Part shown: piece after piece, positions 50,748 to 60,825 of the stretch
How positions within the stretch are numbered: position 1 is the stretch's first letter
Layout of the letters: every line of letters begins with the position of its first letter
DNA from: DATHZQ01 sp963823505
GTDB taxonomy: Bacteria > Actinomycetota > Acidimicrobiia > Spongiisociales > UBA5794
Assembly (NCBI GenBank): GCA_963823505.1
Contig: CAWGLY010000005.1
Coordinates: 1,984,001 to 2,048,000 of the forward strand
Direction: 5' to 3'
Length of the DNA stretch: 64,000 nucleotides
Program-made: the position numbers and the translations under genes
Notes under the pieces: model-generated
What the model saw: only the letters and a program-made list of their open reading frames with translations
What the model was told of the DNA's origin: nothing
The model's database searches: none

Positions 50748-50909
50748 CCCGATTTGAGCCGGCGGCCGGCTGGGATCGGCGCCGGCGGGGACGATGCGCC
50801 CCTCAACCATCTACGAGCCCAACGCTGCGAGCGGATGACACCGTTGTGCGGCCGGCAAGGACTGCCGGTTGGCGGGGCACTTCCGCCACGACGTCACCGG
50901 TTGTCACGA

Positions 50910-53900
50910 CTAGGCGACGAGGCCTTCGATCCGCCGAACTGCGACCACGAGCGCCGCGACGTCGTCGTTGCCCTCCAACGCAACCGAACGCATCAGCCGC
51001 ACCAACCGCTCGTGGGCATCCGAGTGTTTCGCCACGTATGCGGCAACAACGTCACCCGCATCGGCGCCCCCGGCGACATCGGCGGCGGCGTCGTCAACCA
51101 CCCGCTCGATGAGGTGGCGCCGAAGCCGCAACAAGTCGTCGGCCACCGTGCGAGCCGCCGCCCTCTGCCACCGATCGGTGCGAGGCAGCTCGGCAAGCCT
51201 CGTGGCAATGGTGTCGAGGTGGAACCTTGCGCCGACACAGAACGACAAGCGAGCCACATGGTCGATCGCCAAGTGGCGAGTCCGTGCGAGTTCGATGATG
51301 TCGGGGGCATGGACCAGTGCCCGCCGGTACGCATGGCGGCGCCCCGCCATCTCGGGCACCCCCAGGGCGGCGAGGTCTTCCACTCTCGCTTCCCGCGTCG
51401 CCACCCAGTCCTTGTCACCAATCGATCTCAGCTCATCGGCCAGTTCTGCAAACGCCTCTTGGGTGCGCTCAATGGTGAGCGGCATTGCATGCGTCTGCCC
51501 TCGCATCAGATACCACCGCGCCGTTGCTTCGACGAGGTCATCCACCCCAGTCATCAACTCGTGCTGAACGTCGATGCCGATTTTGCCTTCGAGCGCCTCG
51601 ATTGCCGACCAGTGCTTCCCTGCATCCGTCACTATCCGAGCAATCCGGTAAGCCCGGACGATCCAAGGCGCATCGCCTCCGGTTTCCTCCGACAGGCGGC
51701 CGATGAACGTGACACCCTCCGAATTGATGACTTCGTTCGCCACCACGGTCGCGATCAACTCGCGGCGGAGCGGATGCTGCCTCACGAGGTCGGGGAAGCG
51801 CTCGACGACTCGGTCGGGGAAATAGGAGAGGAGATCGGATTGGAATGCCTCGGCATCCGGGAGATCAGATGCGAGCAGCCGGTCCGTGAGCTGCCGCTTG
51901 GCATACGCCAGCAGGACAGCCAGCTCCGGCGTTGCCATCCCTGTCCCCGTGCGCCCTCGTTCGGCCATCAGGTCGCTCGCCGGGAGCCACTCTATCGATC
52001 GATCCAACAGCCCCGATTCCTCCAGGCCCTGCATCAGATCCTCGTACCCGTCGAGGCGGTGCGGCGATGCGTCGTGTTCCTGGGTGAGGATCTGGGCTTG
52101 GAGGAAGTTGTCGTAGGTGACCCGCCTGGTGACGTCGTCGGCCAGGTCGGCGATGAGCACATCCCGCTCCTCTGTCGTCAGGTCGCCACGCTCGACGGCA
52201 AGCCCGAGGAGCACCTTCAGGTTCACCTCACGATCGGAGCAGTGAACGCCACCCGAGTTGTCGATGAAGTCGGTGTTGATCCGCCCACCGGTCAGGGCGT
52301 ACTCGATTCGGCCGCGCTGGGTCAGGCCGAGGTTGCCGCCCTCACCGACCACTCGACACCGCAGCTGCCGTCCATCAACGCGAACGGCATCGTTGGCTCG
52401 GTCGCCCACAGACACATTCGGTTCGTCGGAAGCCTTCACGTACGTTCCGATGCCACCATTCCACAGCAGATCGACGGGCGCCTGGAGTATCTCGTGGATC
52501 AGCTCGGTGGGCGTCAGCGAACCACGCTCGGTGCCGAGGGCTTCCCTGGCTTCCTGCGACAGCTCGATTCGCTTCATCGTTCGCGGATACACGTCGCCGC
52601 CCCGCGAGATCAAGGACCGGTCGTAGTCGTCCCACGACGACGTCGGCGCCGCAAACAACCGCTCCCGCTCTGCGTAGCTGAGCATCGGGTCGGGGTTCGG
52701 ATCGATGAAGATGTGGCGATGATCGAATGCCGCAACGAGCTGAAGATGCTCGGACAGCAGCATGCCGTTCCCGAACACGTCGCCGGACATGTCGCCGATT
52801 CCGACCACACGGATCGACTCGCTCCCCACATCCACACCCATTTCGTGGAAATGGTGTTTCACCGACTCCCAGGCGCCCCTGGCAGTTATTCCTAGAGCCT
52901 TGTGGTCGTATCCGGCCGAGCCGCCTGAGGCGAATGCGTCTCCCAGCCAGAATCCGTATCGAGCAGCGATCCGGTTGGCCTCGTCCGACAGGGCGGCCGT
53001 CCCCTTGTCCGCCGCGACCACCAGATACGGGTCCGGACCATCGTGGGCCCGCACCCCTTCAGGTGTGACGACCCTGCCGCCGTCGCGGTTGTCGGTGACG
53101 TCGAGTAGACCGGACACGAAGATCTCGTAGGCGGCGCGCACGGCTTCCCGCACATCACCCACCGGCGCGTGCCGCAGCACGAATCCGCCCTTGGCTCCCG
53201 TCGGCACGATGACGGCGTTCTTCGTCATCTGCGCCTTCATGAGACCGAGGACTTCCGTCCGGTAGTCCTCCTTGCGGTCGGACCACCGCAGACCGCCTCG
53301 GGCCACCATGCCGCCCCTGAGGTGAATCCCCTCGACCTCGGCGGCATACACGAAGATCTCGAACAGCGGCCGCGGCTTCGGCATGCCGGGAACATCCTTG
53401 GAGCGGAGCTTGATCGCAAGGCTGCGCCGATTCCTCCTGAAGGCATTCGTGCGCACCGTTGCATCGATGAGCTGCACGAAGCCGCGCAGGATGCGATCCT
53501 CATCGAGCGACTCGACGACGTCGATTGCCGCAAGGACGGAAGATCGCACCACCGCCTCGTCCCGCTCACTTGCCGCCGGATCGAACCGCGCCCTGAAGAG
53601 GTGCACCAGCATTCCCGTGGTCTGGGGATGGGCGGCCAGCGTGTCGTTCACGTAGTCGAGCGTGAATTGCGGATCGACTCGACGCCAGTAGGTGCGATAG
53701 GCCCGCAGGATTGCCACGTCGTCGTAGTCGAGATCGGCGTTGACGATGAGCCTGCTCAAGGAGTCCGATTCCGCAGTGCCGTTCCACACGGCGAAGATCA
53801 GCTCCCGGATCCGGTCGGCACAGCGATCGAGGTCGAGAGGTTTGCCGTCCTCACCCAGCACCCCGAAGTCGTGGATGAGGATCTCGGTGTCTTCGCCGCG

Positions 53901-55715
53901 CAGACGAGTCGGCACCTCTTCGATGACATTGAGCCCGAGATGCTCCAGCAGCGGCATCATGTCCGACAGCGCCAGTTTGTGCCCACGGTGATAGAAGCTC
54001 AACCGGGTCAGGCCTTCGGCACTTTCCGGTTCGTTCTGCACGCCGATGTGCAGCGCGCTGTCTGCCTGATCGAGATGGCTCAGCGCCAGCACGTCACCAA
54101 CCGCGATCTCGAGCGGTGTCGACGTCTTGTAGTACTCGGGGAATCGTGAGGCCCAGCGCTCGGCCAGGGCGAGACCACGGTCGACGCCGGCCTCCTCCAC
54201 CATTCTCTCGGCAAGGCGATCGTCCCAATTGCGGGTCAGTGCGACGACCTCGGATTCCAGCTCTGAGAACGAGACCTCGGGAATCTGATCGCCCGTCCAA
54301 ACCGTGAAGTGAATGCGTGCCAGATCTCCATCACCGAGCGCCAGGCGGTAGTCGACGGATTCACCTGCAAATCGATCCAGAATGAGTTGCTGAAGCTGCT
54401 TCCGCAGCCGGGCGTTGAAGCGATCACGGGGCATGGCAACCATGACCGAGACGTTGCGCCGCAGCAGGTCACTGCGCACGAAGAGACGCACGTGCCGCTG
54501 CTCTTCGATGTCGAGCAAGCCACCGATCGTCTTGGCCAACTCCTCCCGCGGGACCGAAAAGAGCTCTTCCTTGGGGAAACTGTCGAAGGCCTGCACGACT
54601 GCACGATGATCATGGGAGCCCTCGATCAGGTCCTCTTTCTCAATGATCCAGTCGAGCTTGCGCCGCAGCAGCGGCACTGTCGATGAGGGCGCCATGTAGG
54701 CCTTCGCGGTGAACAGACCGATCAACCTGGCTTCTCCGGCGATCTGACCATTGGGGCCAATGTGGCGGACGCCGATGTAGTCCATCCGGGCACGCCGATG
54801 CACCGTCGAACTGCGGTTGGTTTTCGTGATGACGAGCAGATTGCCGCTGAGGTAGCGCTCCTTGCGGTCGTCTGGCAGGTCATCGATCAGCACAGGCTGC
54901 GCCATGTTCGATGCCGAAGTGTTGCCCAAGACCCCGAGTCCCGAGCCCTCGACCACCTGAATCTCTTTGCCCCGCCTCCCCTCGAAGATCTCGTACTCGC
55001 GGTACCCGAGGAATACGAAGTTGTCGTCGAGGAGCCACTGGAGGAACGCAACGGCCTCGTCGACCTCCTCCTGGCTGTAGTGGTAGGCGCCACGTTTGGC
55101 GATCTCGATCATGCGGCCGGTTCGCTCCGTCATCACACCGAAGTCGCGAACTGCGTTGAGCACGTCGGTGAGCACCGCGGCCACACCGGACGTCAAGGCC
55201 TTGCTCTCCGTGTTGGTGACCTCTCGTCCGAGCTCGTAGTGCTGCACGGACTCCCGTCTGCTCGCATCGCGGGCGCTCGTGACACTCACCAGCCGCCCGT
55301 CATGGGCGCGCTCGATGCCAACAACCGGGTGGACGACGCGCCTGGGTGAGAAGCCCTGCTCCTTCAGCTCGCCCGTCACGGAATCCACGAGGAACGGAGC
55401 ATCGTCGGCGTTCACCTCCAGCACGGAAGCATTCCGACCGGTCGCACTGTCGAGAGCCGTGCGCACCCGCACCGCGAAGGGTTCGGCACGGCGCTCGTCG
55501 ATGAAGTCGAGCAGAGCCTCTACGTGACCTGCAAGCACGTCGAGCCCTGCACGCCCGGTCTCCCCGTCATCTGCTCTGCGCAGCAACTGACCGGCGAGGT
55601 CGCACAGCAGGGCGGAGCGCTCCGGTGGGTGTTGTGCGCGAATGTACGCACAGAGCTCGTCGAGCAACGACGAGCGGCCATCGGAGTCAGCCACTGACCA
55701 TCCCACGGACACCAC
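50910..55715 (-). CDS. gdh: NAD-specific glutamate dehydrogenase (large type)
   Basis: The protein has 1601 residues, the usual size of the 180-kDa class. It has the N-terminal ACT-like part (DAPFLVDSVTGEL), KTNRSSTVHRRARMDY, the catalytic core with GGLRWSDRKEDYRTEVLGL and the substrate Lys in PTGAKGGFV, and VVGEGGNLGLTQRGRI. It oxidises glutamate to 2-oxoglutarate with NAD+ in the cytosol. The start could be a GTG at 55715, 55712 or 55694; a TAGCGT near 55707 may be a -10 box, which would favour 55694. It is a single gene divergent from the DUF2332 gene by 123 bases. Confidence 0.93.
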   Translation of the reverse strand: MVSVGWSVADSDGRSSLLDELCAYIRAQHPPERSALLCDLAGQLLRRADDGETGRAGLDVLAGHVEALLDFIDERRAEPFAVRVRTALDSATGRNASVLEVNADDAPFLVDSVTGELKEQGFSPRRVVHPVVGIERAHDGRLVSVTSARDASRRESVQHYELGREVTNTESKALTSGVAAVLTDVLNAVRDFGVMTERTGRMIEIAKRGAYHYSQEEVDEAVAFLQWLLDDNFVFLGYREYEIFEGRRGKEIQVVEGSGLGVLGNTSASNMAQPVLIDDLPDDRKERYLSGNLLVITKTNRSSTVHRRARMDYIGVRHIGPNGQIAGEARLIGLFTAKAYMAPSSTVPLLRRKLDWIIEKEDLIEGSHDHRAVVQAFDSFPKEELFSVPREELAKTIGGLLDIEEQRHVRLFVRSDLLRRNVSVMVAMPRDRFNARLRKQLQQLILDRFAGESVDYRLALGDGDLARIHFTVWTGDQIPEVSFSELESEVVALTRNWDDRLAERMVEEAGVDRGLALAERWASRFPEYYKTSTPLEIAVGDVLALSHLDQADSALHIGVQNEPESAEGLTRLSFYHRGHKLALSDMMPLLEHLGLNVIEEVPTRLRGEDTEILIHDFGVLGEDGKPLDLDRCADRIRELIFAVWNGTAESDSLSRLIVNADLDYDDVAILRAYRTYWRRVDPQFTLDYVNDTLAAHPQTTGMLVHLFRARFDPAASERDEAVVRSSVLAAIDVVESLDEDRILRGFVQLIDATVRTNAFRRNRRSLAIKLRSKDVPGMPKPRPLFEIFVYAAEVEGIHLRGGMVARGGLRWSDRKEDYRTEVLGLMKAQMTKNAVIVPTGAKGGFVLRHAPVGDVREAVRAAYEIFVSGLLDVTDNRDGGRVVTPEGVRAHDGPDPYLVVAADKGTAALSDEANRIAARYGFWLGDAFASGGSAGYDHKALGITARGAWESVKHHFHEMGVDVGSESIRVVGIGDMSGDVFGNGMLLSEHLQLVAAFDHRHIFIDPNPDPMLSYAERERLFAAPTSSWDDYDRSLISRGGDVYPRTMKRIELSQEAREALGTERGSLTPTELIHEILQAPVDLLWNGGIGTYVKASDEPNVSVGDRANDAVRVDGRQLRCRVVGEGGNLGLTQRGRIEYALTGGRINTDFIDNSGGVHCSDREVNLKVLLGLAVERGDLTTEERDVLIADLADDVTRRVTYDNFLQAQILTQEHDASPHRLDGYEDLMQGLEESGLLDRSIEWLPASDLMAERGRTGTGMATPELAVLLAYAKRQLTDRLLASDLPDAEAFQSDLLSYFPDRVVERFPDLVRQHPLRRELIATVVANEVINSEGVTFIGRLSEETGGDAPWIVRAYRIARIVTDAGKHWSAIEALEGKIGIDVQHELMTGVDDLVEATARWYLMRGQTHAMPLTIERTQEAFAELADELRSIGDKDWVATREARVEDLAALGVPEMAGRRHAYRRALVHAPDIIELARTRHLAIDHVARLSFCVGARFHLDTIATRLAELPRTDRWQRAAARTVADDLLRLRRHLIERVVDDAAADVAGGADAGDVVAAYVAKHSDAHERLVRLMRSVALEGNDDVAALVVAVRRIEGLVA

Positions 55716-55838
55716 GCTACTGCCGTCACGCCGTCACTCCTAGGAGCCGGCGGCCCCATCTCATCCCGTGGGGAGGGATCGACTCCCCGCAGCCGAATCA
55801 CCGGCGCCTACCCGCGGGCAACCTGGCAGACTCGAAGG

Positions 55839-56882
55839 GTGGACGTGACACATGCATTCCGGCTGCAATCGGTGGCGTGTGCGCGCATGCATTCCCACCT
55901 CTACGCCAAGCTGTTGGAGGTTGCGGTTGATGACATGGAGGCCGGCGGCATCGTGACCTCGGTCATCGACCATTGGAACCGGAACCCTGTGGACGACGCC
56001 GTCGCGCTGAGGCTGATGGGCGGAGTGCACCGCAGTGTCCTCAGCGGAGGAGCCCCGCGACTGGCGGCGCACTACCCCTCAGTCGGAGGGGAACCGACAT
56101 TCCCCGAGTGCGGCGCGGCATTCATAGAAGCCATCCGCGAACACGTGCCCGAGCTTCGGGAGGGAATGCAGCACCCTCCCCAGACGAACGAGGTGGGGCG
56201 GGCCGGCGTCCTGCTCGGTGGGCTCCTGGAGATCGCTCGCATCACCGGGTTGCCGTTGCGCCTGCTCGAATTCGGTGCCAGTGCAGGGCTCAACCTGCAG
56301 CTTGACAAGTTCCGGTACGACTTCGGCGCGGTCGGCTGGGGCGACCCCGAAAGCCCGGTGCGGGTCGACATTCCCTGGCGGGGGACATGGCCCGACCCCA
56401 CGACGGATCTCCTCATCACCGAGCGGGCGGGTTGCGACGCGGCCCCGATCGATGTCGGCGATCCTGCACAGGCCCTCCGGCTGGTGTCCTTCGTCTGGGC
56501 GGATCAACTCGTGCGCTTCCGACGAACCGAAGCGGCTATCACCCTGGCTCAGGCGGCTCCCGTCGTCATCGATCGAGCGTCCGCGAGCGCGTGGCTGGCC
56601 GGCCGGCTCGCTGCGCCGGCTGCAGGTGTGGTCACCGTTGTCATGCACAGTGCCGTCGTCCAGTATCTCGGTACCGAGGAACGCCGTGCGGTGGACACGG
56701 TCTGGCGCGAAGCGAGTGGGCGGGCGACCCCCGAGGCGCCAATCGCTCGCTTGTCCTTCGAACCGGGGCAGGAGCATTTCGACCTGCGAATGCGCCTCGC
56801 CCCTCGCGGCGTCTCGTCGACCTTGGCGACGGCCCACCCCCACGGCGCCTGGGCAGAGTGGTACTCCGGATCCCCGGCCTGA
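55839..56882 (+). CDS. DUF2332 family protein
   Basis: The protein has 347 residues and shows the family blocks PTFPECGAAFI, TNEVGRAGVLLGG, LLEFGASAGLNL and HSAVVQYLG. The GASAGLNL stretch is glycine-rich in a way that recalls a SAM-binding loop, but the family has no assigned function known to me. Soluble, no signal peptide. GTG start at 55839. Confidence 0.85.
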   Translation: MDVTHAFRLQSVACARMHSHLYAKLLEVAVDDMEAGGIVTSVIDHWNRNPVDDAVALRLMGGVHRSVLSGGAPRLAAHYPSVGGEPTFPECGAAFIEAIREHVPELREGMQHPPQTNEVGRAGVLLGGLLEIARITGLPLRLLEFGASAGLNLQLDKFRYDFGAVGWGDPESPVRVDIPWRGTWPDPTTDLLITERAGCDAAPIDVGDPAQALRLVSFVWADQLVRFRRTEAAITLAQAAPVVIDRASASAWLAGRLAAPAAGVVTVVMHSAVVQYLGTEERRAVDTVWREASGRATPEAPIARLSFEPGQEHFDLRMRLAPRGVSSTLATAHPHGAWAEWYSGSPA

Positions 56883-56915
56883 TGCGCGGCGACCCCCGTG
56901 CAGCGGGGCTTGGCC

Positions 56916-56944
56916 TTGACGGATCCGGCCACCTCTGAGATAGT
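56916..56944 (+). promoter_or_regulatory. promoter of the ABC exporter operon
   Basis: TTGACG at 56916-56921, a 17-base spacer and GATAGT at 56939-56944. The mRNA would have about 240 bases of leader before the ABC gene at 57190. The leader holds a 21-codon frame and a hairpin. Nothing else is seen in this 307-base gap. Confidence 0.55.
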
Positions 56945-57031
56945 GGCGGTCGGCCGCGATATGTCTTCTGAGTGTCGCGCCCATTCGTATCAGGGACCGG
57001 AACGCCGGTCGAGTCGATGAGGAGGGTCGAG

Positions 57032-57097
57032 ATGCTGCTCAGCAAGAACCGCGCTGCACGCGTCGCCGCCCCGTCCTCTGTTCCGATGGTTCGGTAG
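57032..57097 (+). CDS. possible 21-aa leader peptide before the ABC exporter
   Basis: The ATG at 57032 has a GAGGAGGG site 5 bases upstream. The frame encodes MLLSKNRAARVAAPSSVPMVR and ends at a TAG. Position and strong ribosome site suggest a regulatory leader peptide, as found before some drug-exporter genes. It may be a chance frame. Confidence 0.35.
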   Translation: MLLSKNRAARVAAPSSVPMVR

Positions 57098-57157
57098 CGC
57101 ACCCACTGCGCTCCCATCGTTGCGGCGGCTGAGCCCGCCAGATCGACCCGGCTACCA

Positions 57158-57172
57158 GGAGGCCTCGCCTCC
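57158..57172 (+). promoter_or_regulatory. hairpin hiding an AGGAGG sequence in the ABC leader
   Basis: GGAGGC pairs with GCCTCC across a CTC loop. The AGGAGG inside the left arm is the best ribosome-site-like sequence near the exporter gene, but it is 24 bases from the ATG. The hairpin could control translation together with the leader peptide. This is inference. Confidence 0.35.
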
Positions 57173-57189
57173 ATCCTGAGAGATGTTCC

Positions 57190-58944
57190 ATGATTCCGAT
57201 ACGAGCCTATTTCCGACTGCTGACCGAGTACATGCGTCCCATGAAGGGACGGGCTGCGCTGCTCGGCGTCGTGCTCCTGACCTCGATCGTGCTGCAGCTT
57301 GCCAACCCGCAGCTCGTCGGCCTGTTCATCGATCGCGTCACGGAAGGGGCGACACAGAGCGAGCTGCTTCCGCTGGCCGTGTGGTTCATCTCGATCGCTC
57401 TGGTTCACCAGATCCTGACCGTGTATGCGACGTACCTGGCCGAAGACGTTGGGTGGGCGGCCACCAACGAGATGCGGGCCCGGTTGACGGATCACGTGAT
57501 CCACCTCGACATGGGATTTCACAAGGAGACCACTCCGGGCGAGCTCATCGAACGCATCGATGGCGATGTCACGGCGCTGTCCAACTTCTTCTCGGCCTTC
57601 ACCATCCGGGTTGCCGGCAATGGAGCTCTGCTCCTCGGCATCCTCATCCTGTTGTGGGTCGAGAACGTTTGGGTGGGGCTCGGGCTCACGATCTTCTCCC
57701 TGGTTGCGCTCGCCGTCATGTTGCGGCTGCAGATCGTGGCCGTGCCGTGGTGGAAGGCGGTGCGCGCCACGAGCGCTGAGCTGATGGGGTCCATCGGCGA
57801 GCAGCTCGACGGCACGGAGGACATCCGCGCCAACGGCGGGGAGCGCTACATGGTCTATCGGTTCACCGACGTCCTCCGCAGCTGGCTGCCGCAGCAGGTC
57901 AGAGGGAGGATGGGTTTCGCCATGCTGTGGGGCACCAGCATTGCGACCTACGTGTTCGGGACGGTGCTCGTGTTCTGGCTCGGATCGTTGTTCTTCGGCC
58001 AGGGTGCGCTGACGCTCGGGTCGGTGTACCTCATCTTGTACTACACCGAGATGAGCAGGCAACCGATGGAACAGATCCGGACCCAGATGGAGGACTTCCA
58101 GAAAGCCGGCGCAGGCATCGAGCGGGTCGAGAGCCTCTTCGCCCGCGAGTCGCAACTCGGAGGTACCGGAACAGAGCACCTCCCCAACGGCCCGCTCCGG
58201 GTCATGTTCGAAGATGTCGAGTTCTCCTACGACGATGCCGCAGGGAACGACAGGGTCCTGCACGGTGTCAGCTTCGATCTGGCGCCTGGTCGAGTCCTTG
58301 GCGTGCTCGGCCGGTCCGGTTCGGGGAAGACCACCCTCGCCCGCCTGCTGACCCGTCTCTATGACCCGCAAGCAGGGCGCGTCGTGCTCGGCGGTGTCGA
58401 CGCATCCGTCGTGGACACCGAAGAGCTGCGGCGCCGGGTCGGCATGGTGACGCAGGACGTGCAGCTGTTCCGCGCCCCCGTGCGTGACAACCTGACGTTC
58501 TTCGACGACAACGGCGGTGGCGACGACCACCTGGTCGACGTCCTCCATCGCCTCGGTCTCGAGGAATGGTTGGCTTCGCTCCCAGACGGATTCGACACCG
58601 AGCTCGAGTCGGGCGGCGGCGGGCTGTCGGCAGGTCAAGCCCAGCTCCTGGCATTCACCCGGATCTTCCTGCGTGATCCCGGACTGGTGATCCTCGACGA
58701 GGCATCGTCCCGGCTCGACCCGGCGACCGAGGTGTTGATCGAACGCGCCGTCGACCGGCTGCTGGCCGACCGTACGGGGATCATCATCGCCCACAGGCTC
58801 GCCACCGTGAACCGTGCCGACGACATCTTGATCATGGAAGACGGGGCCGTCGTCGAGTTCGGGGAGCGAGCATCCTTGGCCGCCGACCCCACATCACGGC
58901 TCTCGCACCTGCTCGCCGCCGGCATCGAGGAGGTCCTGGCATGA
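57190..58944 (+). CDS. ABC exporter half-transporter, canonical catalytic NBD
   Basis: The protein has 584 residues: six membrane helices (about 20-310), then the nucleotide-binding domain with Walker A GRSGSGKT, signature LSAGQ (Gly to Ala), Walker B ILDEASS with the catalytic Glu, and the switch His in IIIAHRL. The signature motif is degenerate while the catalytic Glu is intact. It forms a heterodimer with the next gene, whose ATG overlaps its stop (ATGA). Probable multidrug or lipid exporter. Confidence 0.92.
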   Translation: MIPIRAYFRLLTEYMRPMKGRAALLGVVLLTSIVLQLANPQLVGLFIDRVTEGATQSELLPLAVWFISIALVHQILTVYATYLAEDVGWAATNEMRARLTDHVIHLDMGFHKETTPGELIERIDGDVTALSNFFSAFTIRVAGNGALLLGILILLWVENVWVGLGLTIFSLVALAVMLRLQIVAVPWWKAVRATSAELMGSIGEQLDGTEDIRANGGERYMVYRFTDVLRSWLPQQVRGRMGFAMLWGTSIATYVFGTVLVFWLGSLFFGQGALTLGSVYLILYYTEMSRQPMEQIRTQMEDFQKAGAGIERVESLFARESQLGGTGTEHLPNGPLRVMFEDVEFSYDDAAGNDRVLHGVSFDLAPGRVLGVLGRSGSGKTTLARLLTRLYDPQAGRVVLGGVDASVVDTEELRRRVGMVTQDVQLFRAPVRDNLTFFDDNGGGDDHLVDVLHRLGLEEWLASLPDGFDTELESGGGGLSAGQAQLLAFTRIFLRDPGLVILDEASSRLDPATEVLIERAVDRLLADRTGIIIAHRLATVNRADDILIMEDGAVVEFGERASLAADPTSRLSHLLAAGIEEVLA

Positions 58945-60731
58945 CGCCACCACCAACGCCCCAGATGACGACGCTGCGGTTCATGGGCCGACTCATGCGG
59001 TTTGCCCCGTGGCGGTACAGCGCCAACGTGCTCGTGTGGACGCTGATCTGGCTGATCCCCATCATCCCGGCACTGCTGACGCGGGAGTACTTCAACCGGT
59101 TGCCGGATGAGCCCGGGTTCAACGTGTCCACGCTCGTTGTGCTGTTCCTGGTCTACGGCGTCGTACGCGTCGTCGTCGTCGCGGCGGGCATGTGGAACGA
59201 CGTCAACTTCAGCTTCCGCATCGGCAGCCTGATGCGACGCAATCTGCTCGAGAGCGTCTACGACCAGCCGGGCGCCCAAGCGGTGCACGAGTCCCCGGGG
59301 GAGATGATCAGCAGATTCCGCGAAGACGTCGAGCACGTCGAGGAGGCGATCTCCTGGACCGTCGACATGGTCGGCACGGTGGTGTTTGCCGTGGTCGCTG
59401 CCGTGATCATGCTGTCGATCGACACCACCATGACGGTCGTCGTTTTTGCCCCGCTGCTCATCATCGTGGTGGTCGCCGAGCGTCTTGGTGGCCGCATCAA
59501 GCGGTATAGAGCGGAAGCCCGCAAGGCGACGGGGCGTATCACCGGCATGCTCGGCGAGACGTTCGGCTCCGTCCAGTCGATCAAGGTGGCGGGTGCAGAG
59601 AAGAGCACCCTGCAGGAATTCCGGCGGCTCAACGACGCCCGGCGCAAGATGATGGTCCGCGACCGGGTGCTGACGACCGCGCTCGAGTCGGTGTTCTGGA
59701 ATCTGGTGAACGTCGGTGTTGGCCTGATCCTCATCATGGCCGCGACCTCGATGAGCAGCGGTGAGCTCGGTCTGGGCGACTTTGCGATTTTTGTCTTCTT
59801 CCTCGACTACGTGACGGACGCCGGCTTCTTCGTCGGCCTTTTCGTGGCCAAGGTACGGCAGGCAAGCGTGTCGATCGAGCGGATGACCGGCCTGCTCGGC
59901 GGAGCACCCGCCACCGAGCTGACGCGGCCCCGCGAGCTGCATCTCACGGGCGATCACCCCAAGCCCGTACCTCCCGTCCTGGCCGCCGACGACCACCTCA
60001 GGCGGCTCGATGTACGCGGTCTCGGGTTCCGCTACCCATGGACCGATGTCGGGATCGAGGACATCGACATGACGGTGGAGGCGGGGAGTTTTGTCGTCGT
60101 GACCGGTCGAGTCGGGGCGGGCAAGACCACCTTGCTCAGGGCCTTGCTTGGTCTCGTCCGACCCGACATGGGTTCCGTTGCGTGGAACGGACGCGTCGTC
60201 GAGGAGCCCGACGACTTCTTCGCGCCGCCCCGCTCCGCCTACGTCCCGCAGGTCCCGCGACTGTTCTCCATGTCGCTGCGCGACAACTTGCTTCTCGGCC
60301 GGCTCGATGACGACGCCGAGCTCGTGGAAGCCGTCCGATCGGCGGCGTTCGAACGCGACCTCAACTCGATGCCGAACGGTCTCGACACGTTGGTGGGGCC
60401 GCGCGGGATGCGACTGTCTGGTGGGCAGGTGCAACGCACCGCAACCGCCCGGATGTTCGTACGCAGGCCCGACCTGCTGGTGATCGACGACCTGTCGAGC
60501 GCGCTCGACGTCGAAACGGAGAAGACCTTGTGGGAGAGGCTGTTCCGCGAGCATGCCGGCACGACGGCCGTCGTGGTGTCGCATCGTCGACCTGCGTTGC
60601 AGAGGGCGGATCAGATCATCCTGCTCGAACGCGGCCGGATCAGCGCTCGGGGCACCTACGACGAACTGCTCGCGAGTGTCCCTGAGTTCCGTGATCTTTG
60701 GGAGGGCGAAGAGGTCGCCGCAGTCTCCTAA
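58941..60731 (+). CDS. ABC exporter half-transporter, degenerate catalytic NBD
   Basis: The protein has 596 residues: six membrane helices, Walker A GRVGAGKT, consensus signature LSGGQVQR, Walker B VIDDLSS (the catalytic Glu is Asp), and His in VVVSHRR. With the first subunit this gives one consensus ATP site (Glu of the first, LSGGQ of this one) and one degenerate site, as in TM287/288-type asymmetric exporters. The substrate is unknown. Confidence 0.92.
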   Translation: MTPPPTPQMTTLRFMGRLMRFAPWRYSANVLVWTLIWLIPIIPALLTREYFNRLPDEPGFNVSTLVVLFLVYGVVRVVVVAAGMWNDVNFSFRIGSLMRRNLLESVYDQPGAQAVHESPGEMISRFREDVEHVEEAISWTVDMVGTVVFAVVAAVIMLSIDTTMTVVVFAPLLIIVVVAERLGGRIKRYRAEARKATGRITGMLGETFGSVQSIKVAGAEKSTLQEFRRLNDARRKMMVRDRVLTTALESVFWNLVNVGVGLILIMAATSMSSGELGLGDFAIFVFFLDYVTDAGFFVGLFVAKVRQASVSIERMTGLLGGAPATELTRPRELHLTGDHPKPVPPVLAADDHLRRLDVRGLGFRYPWTDVGIEDIDMTVEAGSFVVVTGRVGAGKTTLLRALLGLVRPDMGSVAWNGRVVEEPDDFFAPPRSAYVPQVPRLFSMSLRDNLLLGRLDDDAELVEAVRSAAFERDLNSMPNGLDTLVGPRGMRLSGGQVQRTATARMFVRRPDLLVIDDLSSALDVETEKTLWERLFREHAGTTAVVVSHRRPALQRADQIILLERGRISARGTYDELLASVPEFRDLWEGEEVAAVS

Positions 60732-60825
60732 TGGGGGCAACTTCACGAGACGACTCAGGACGCCGCATCACACAAGAGCGATGCCCGAGGAGTACCGCCC
60801 GACGTGCCACCCTGCCGTTTCGGTA

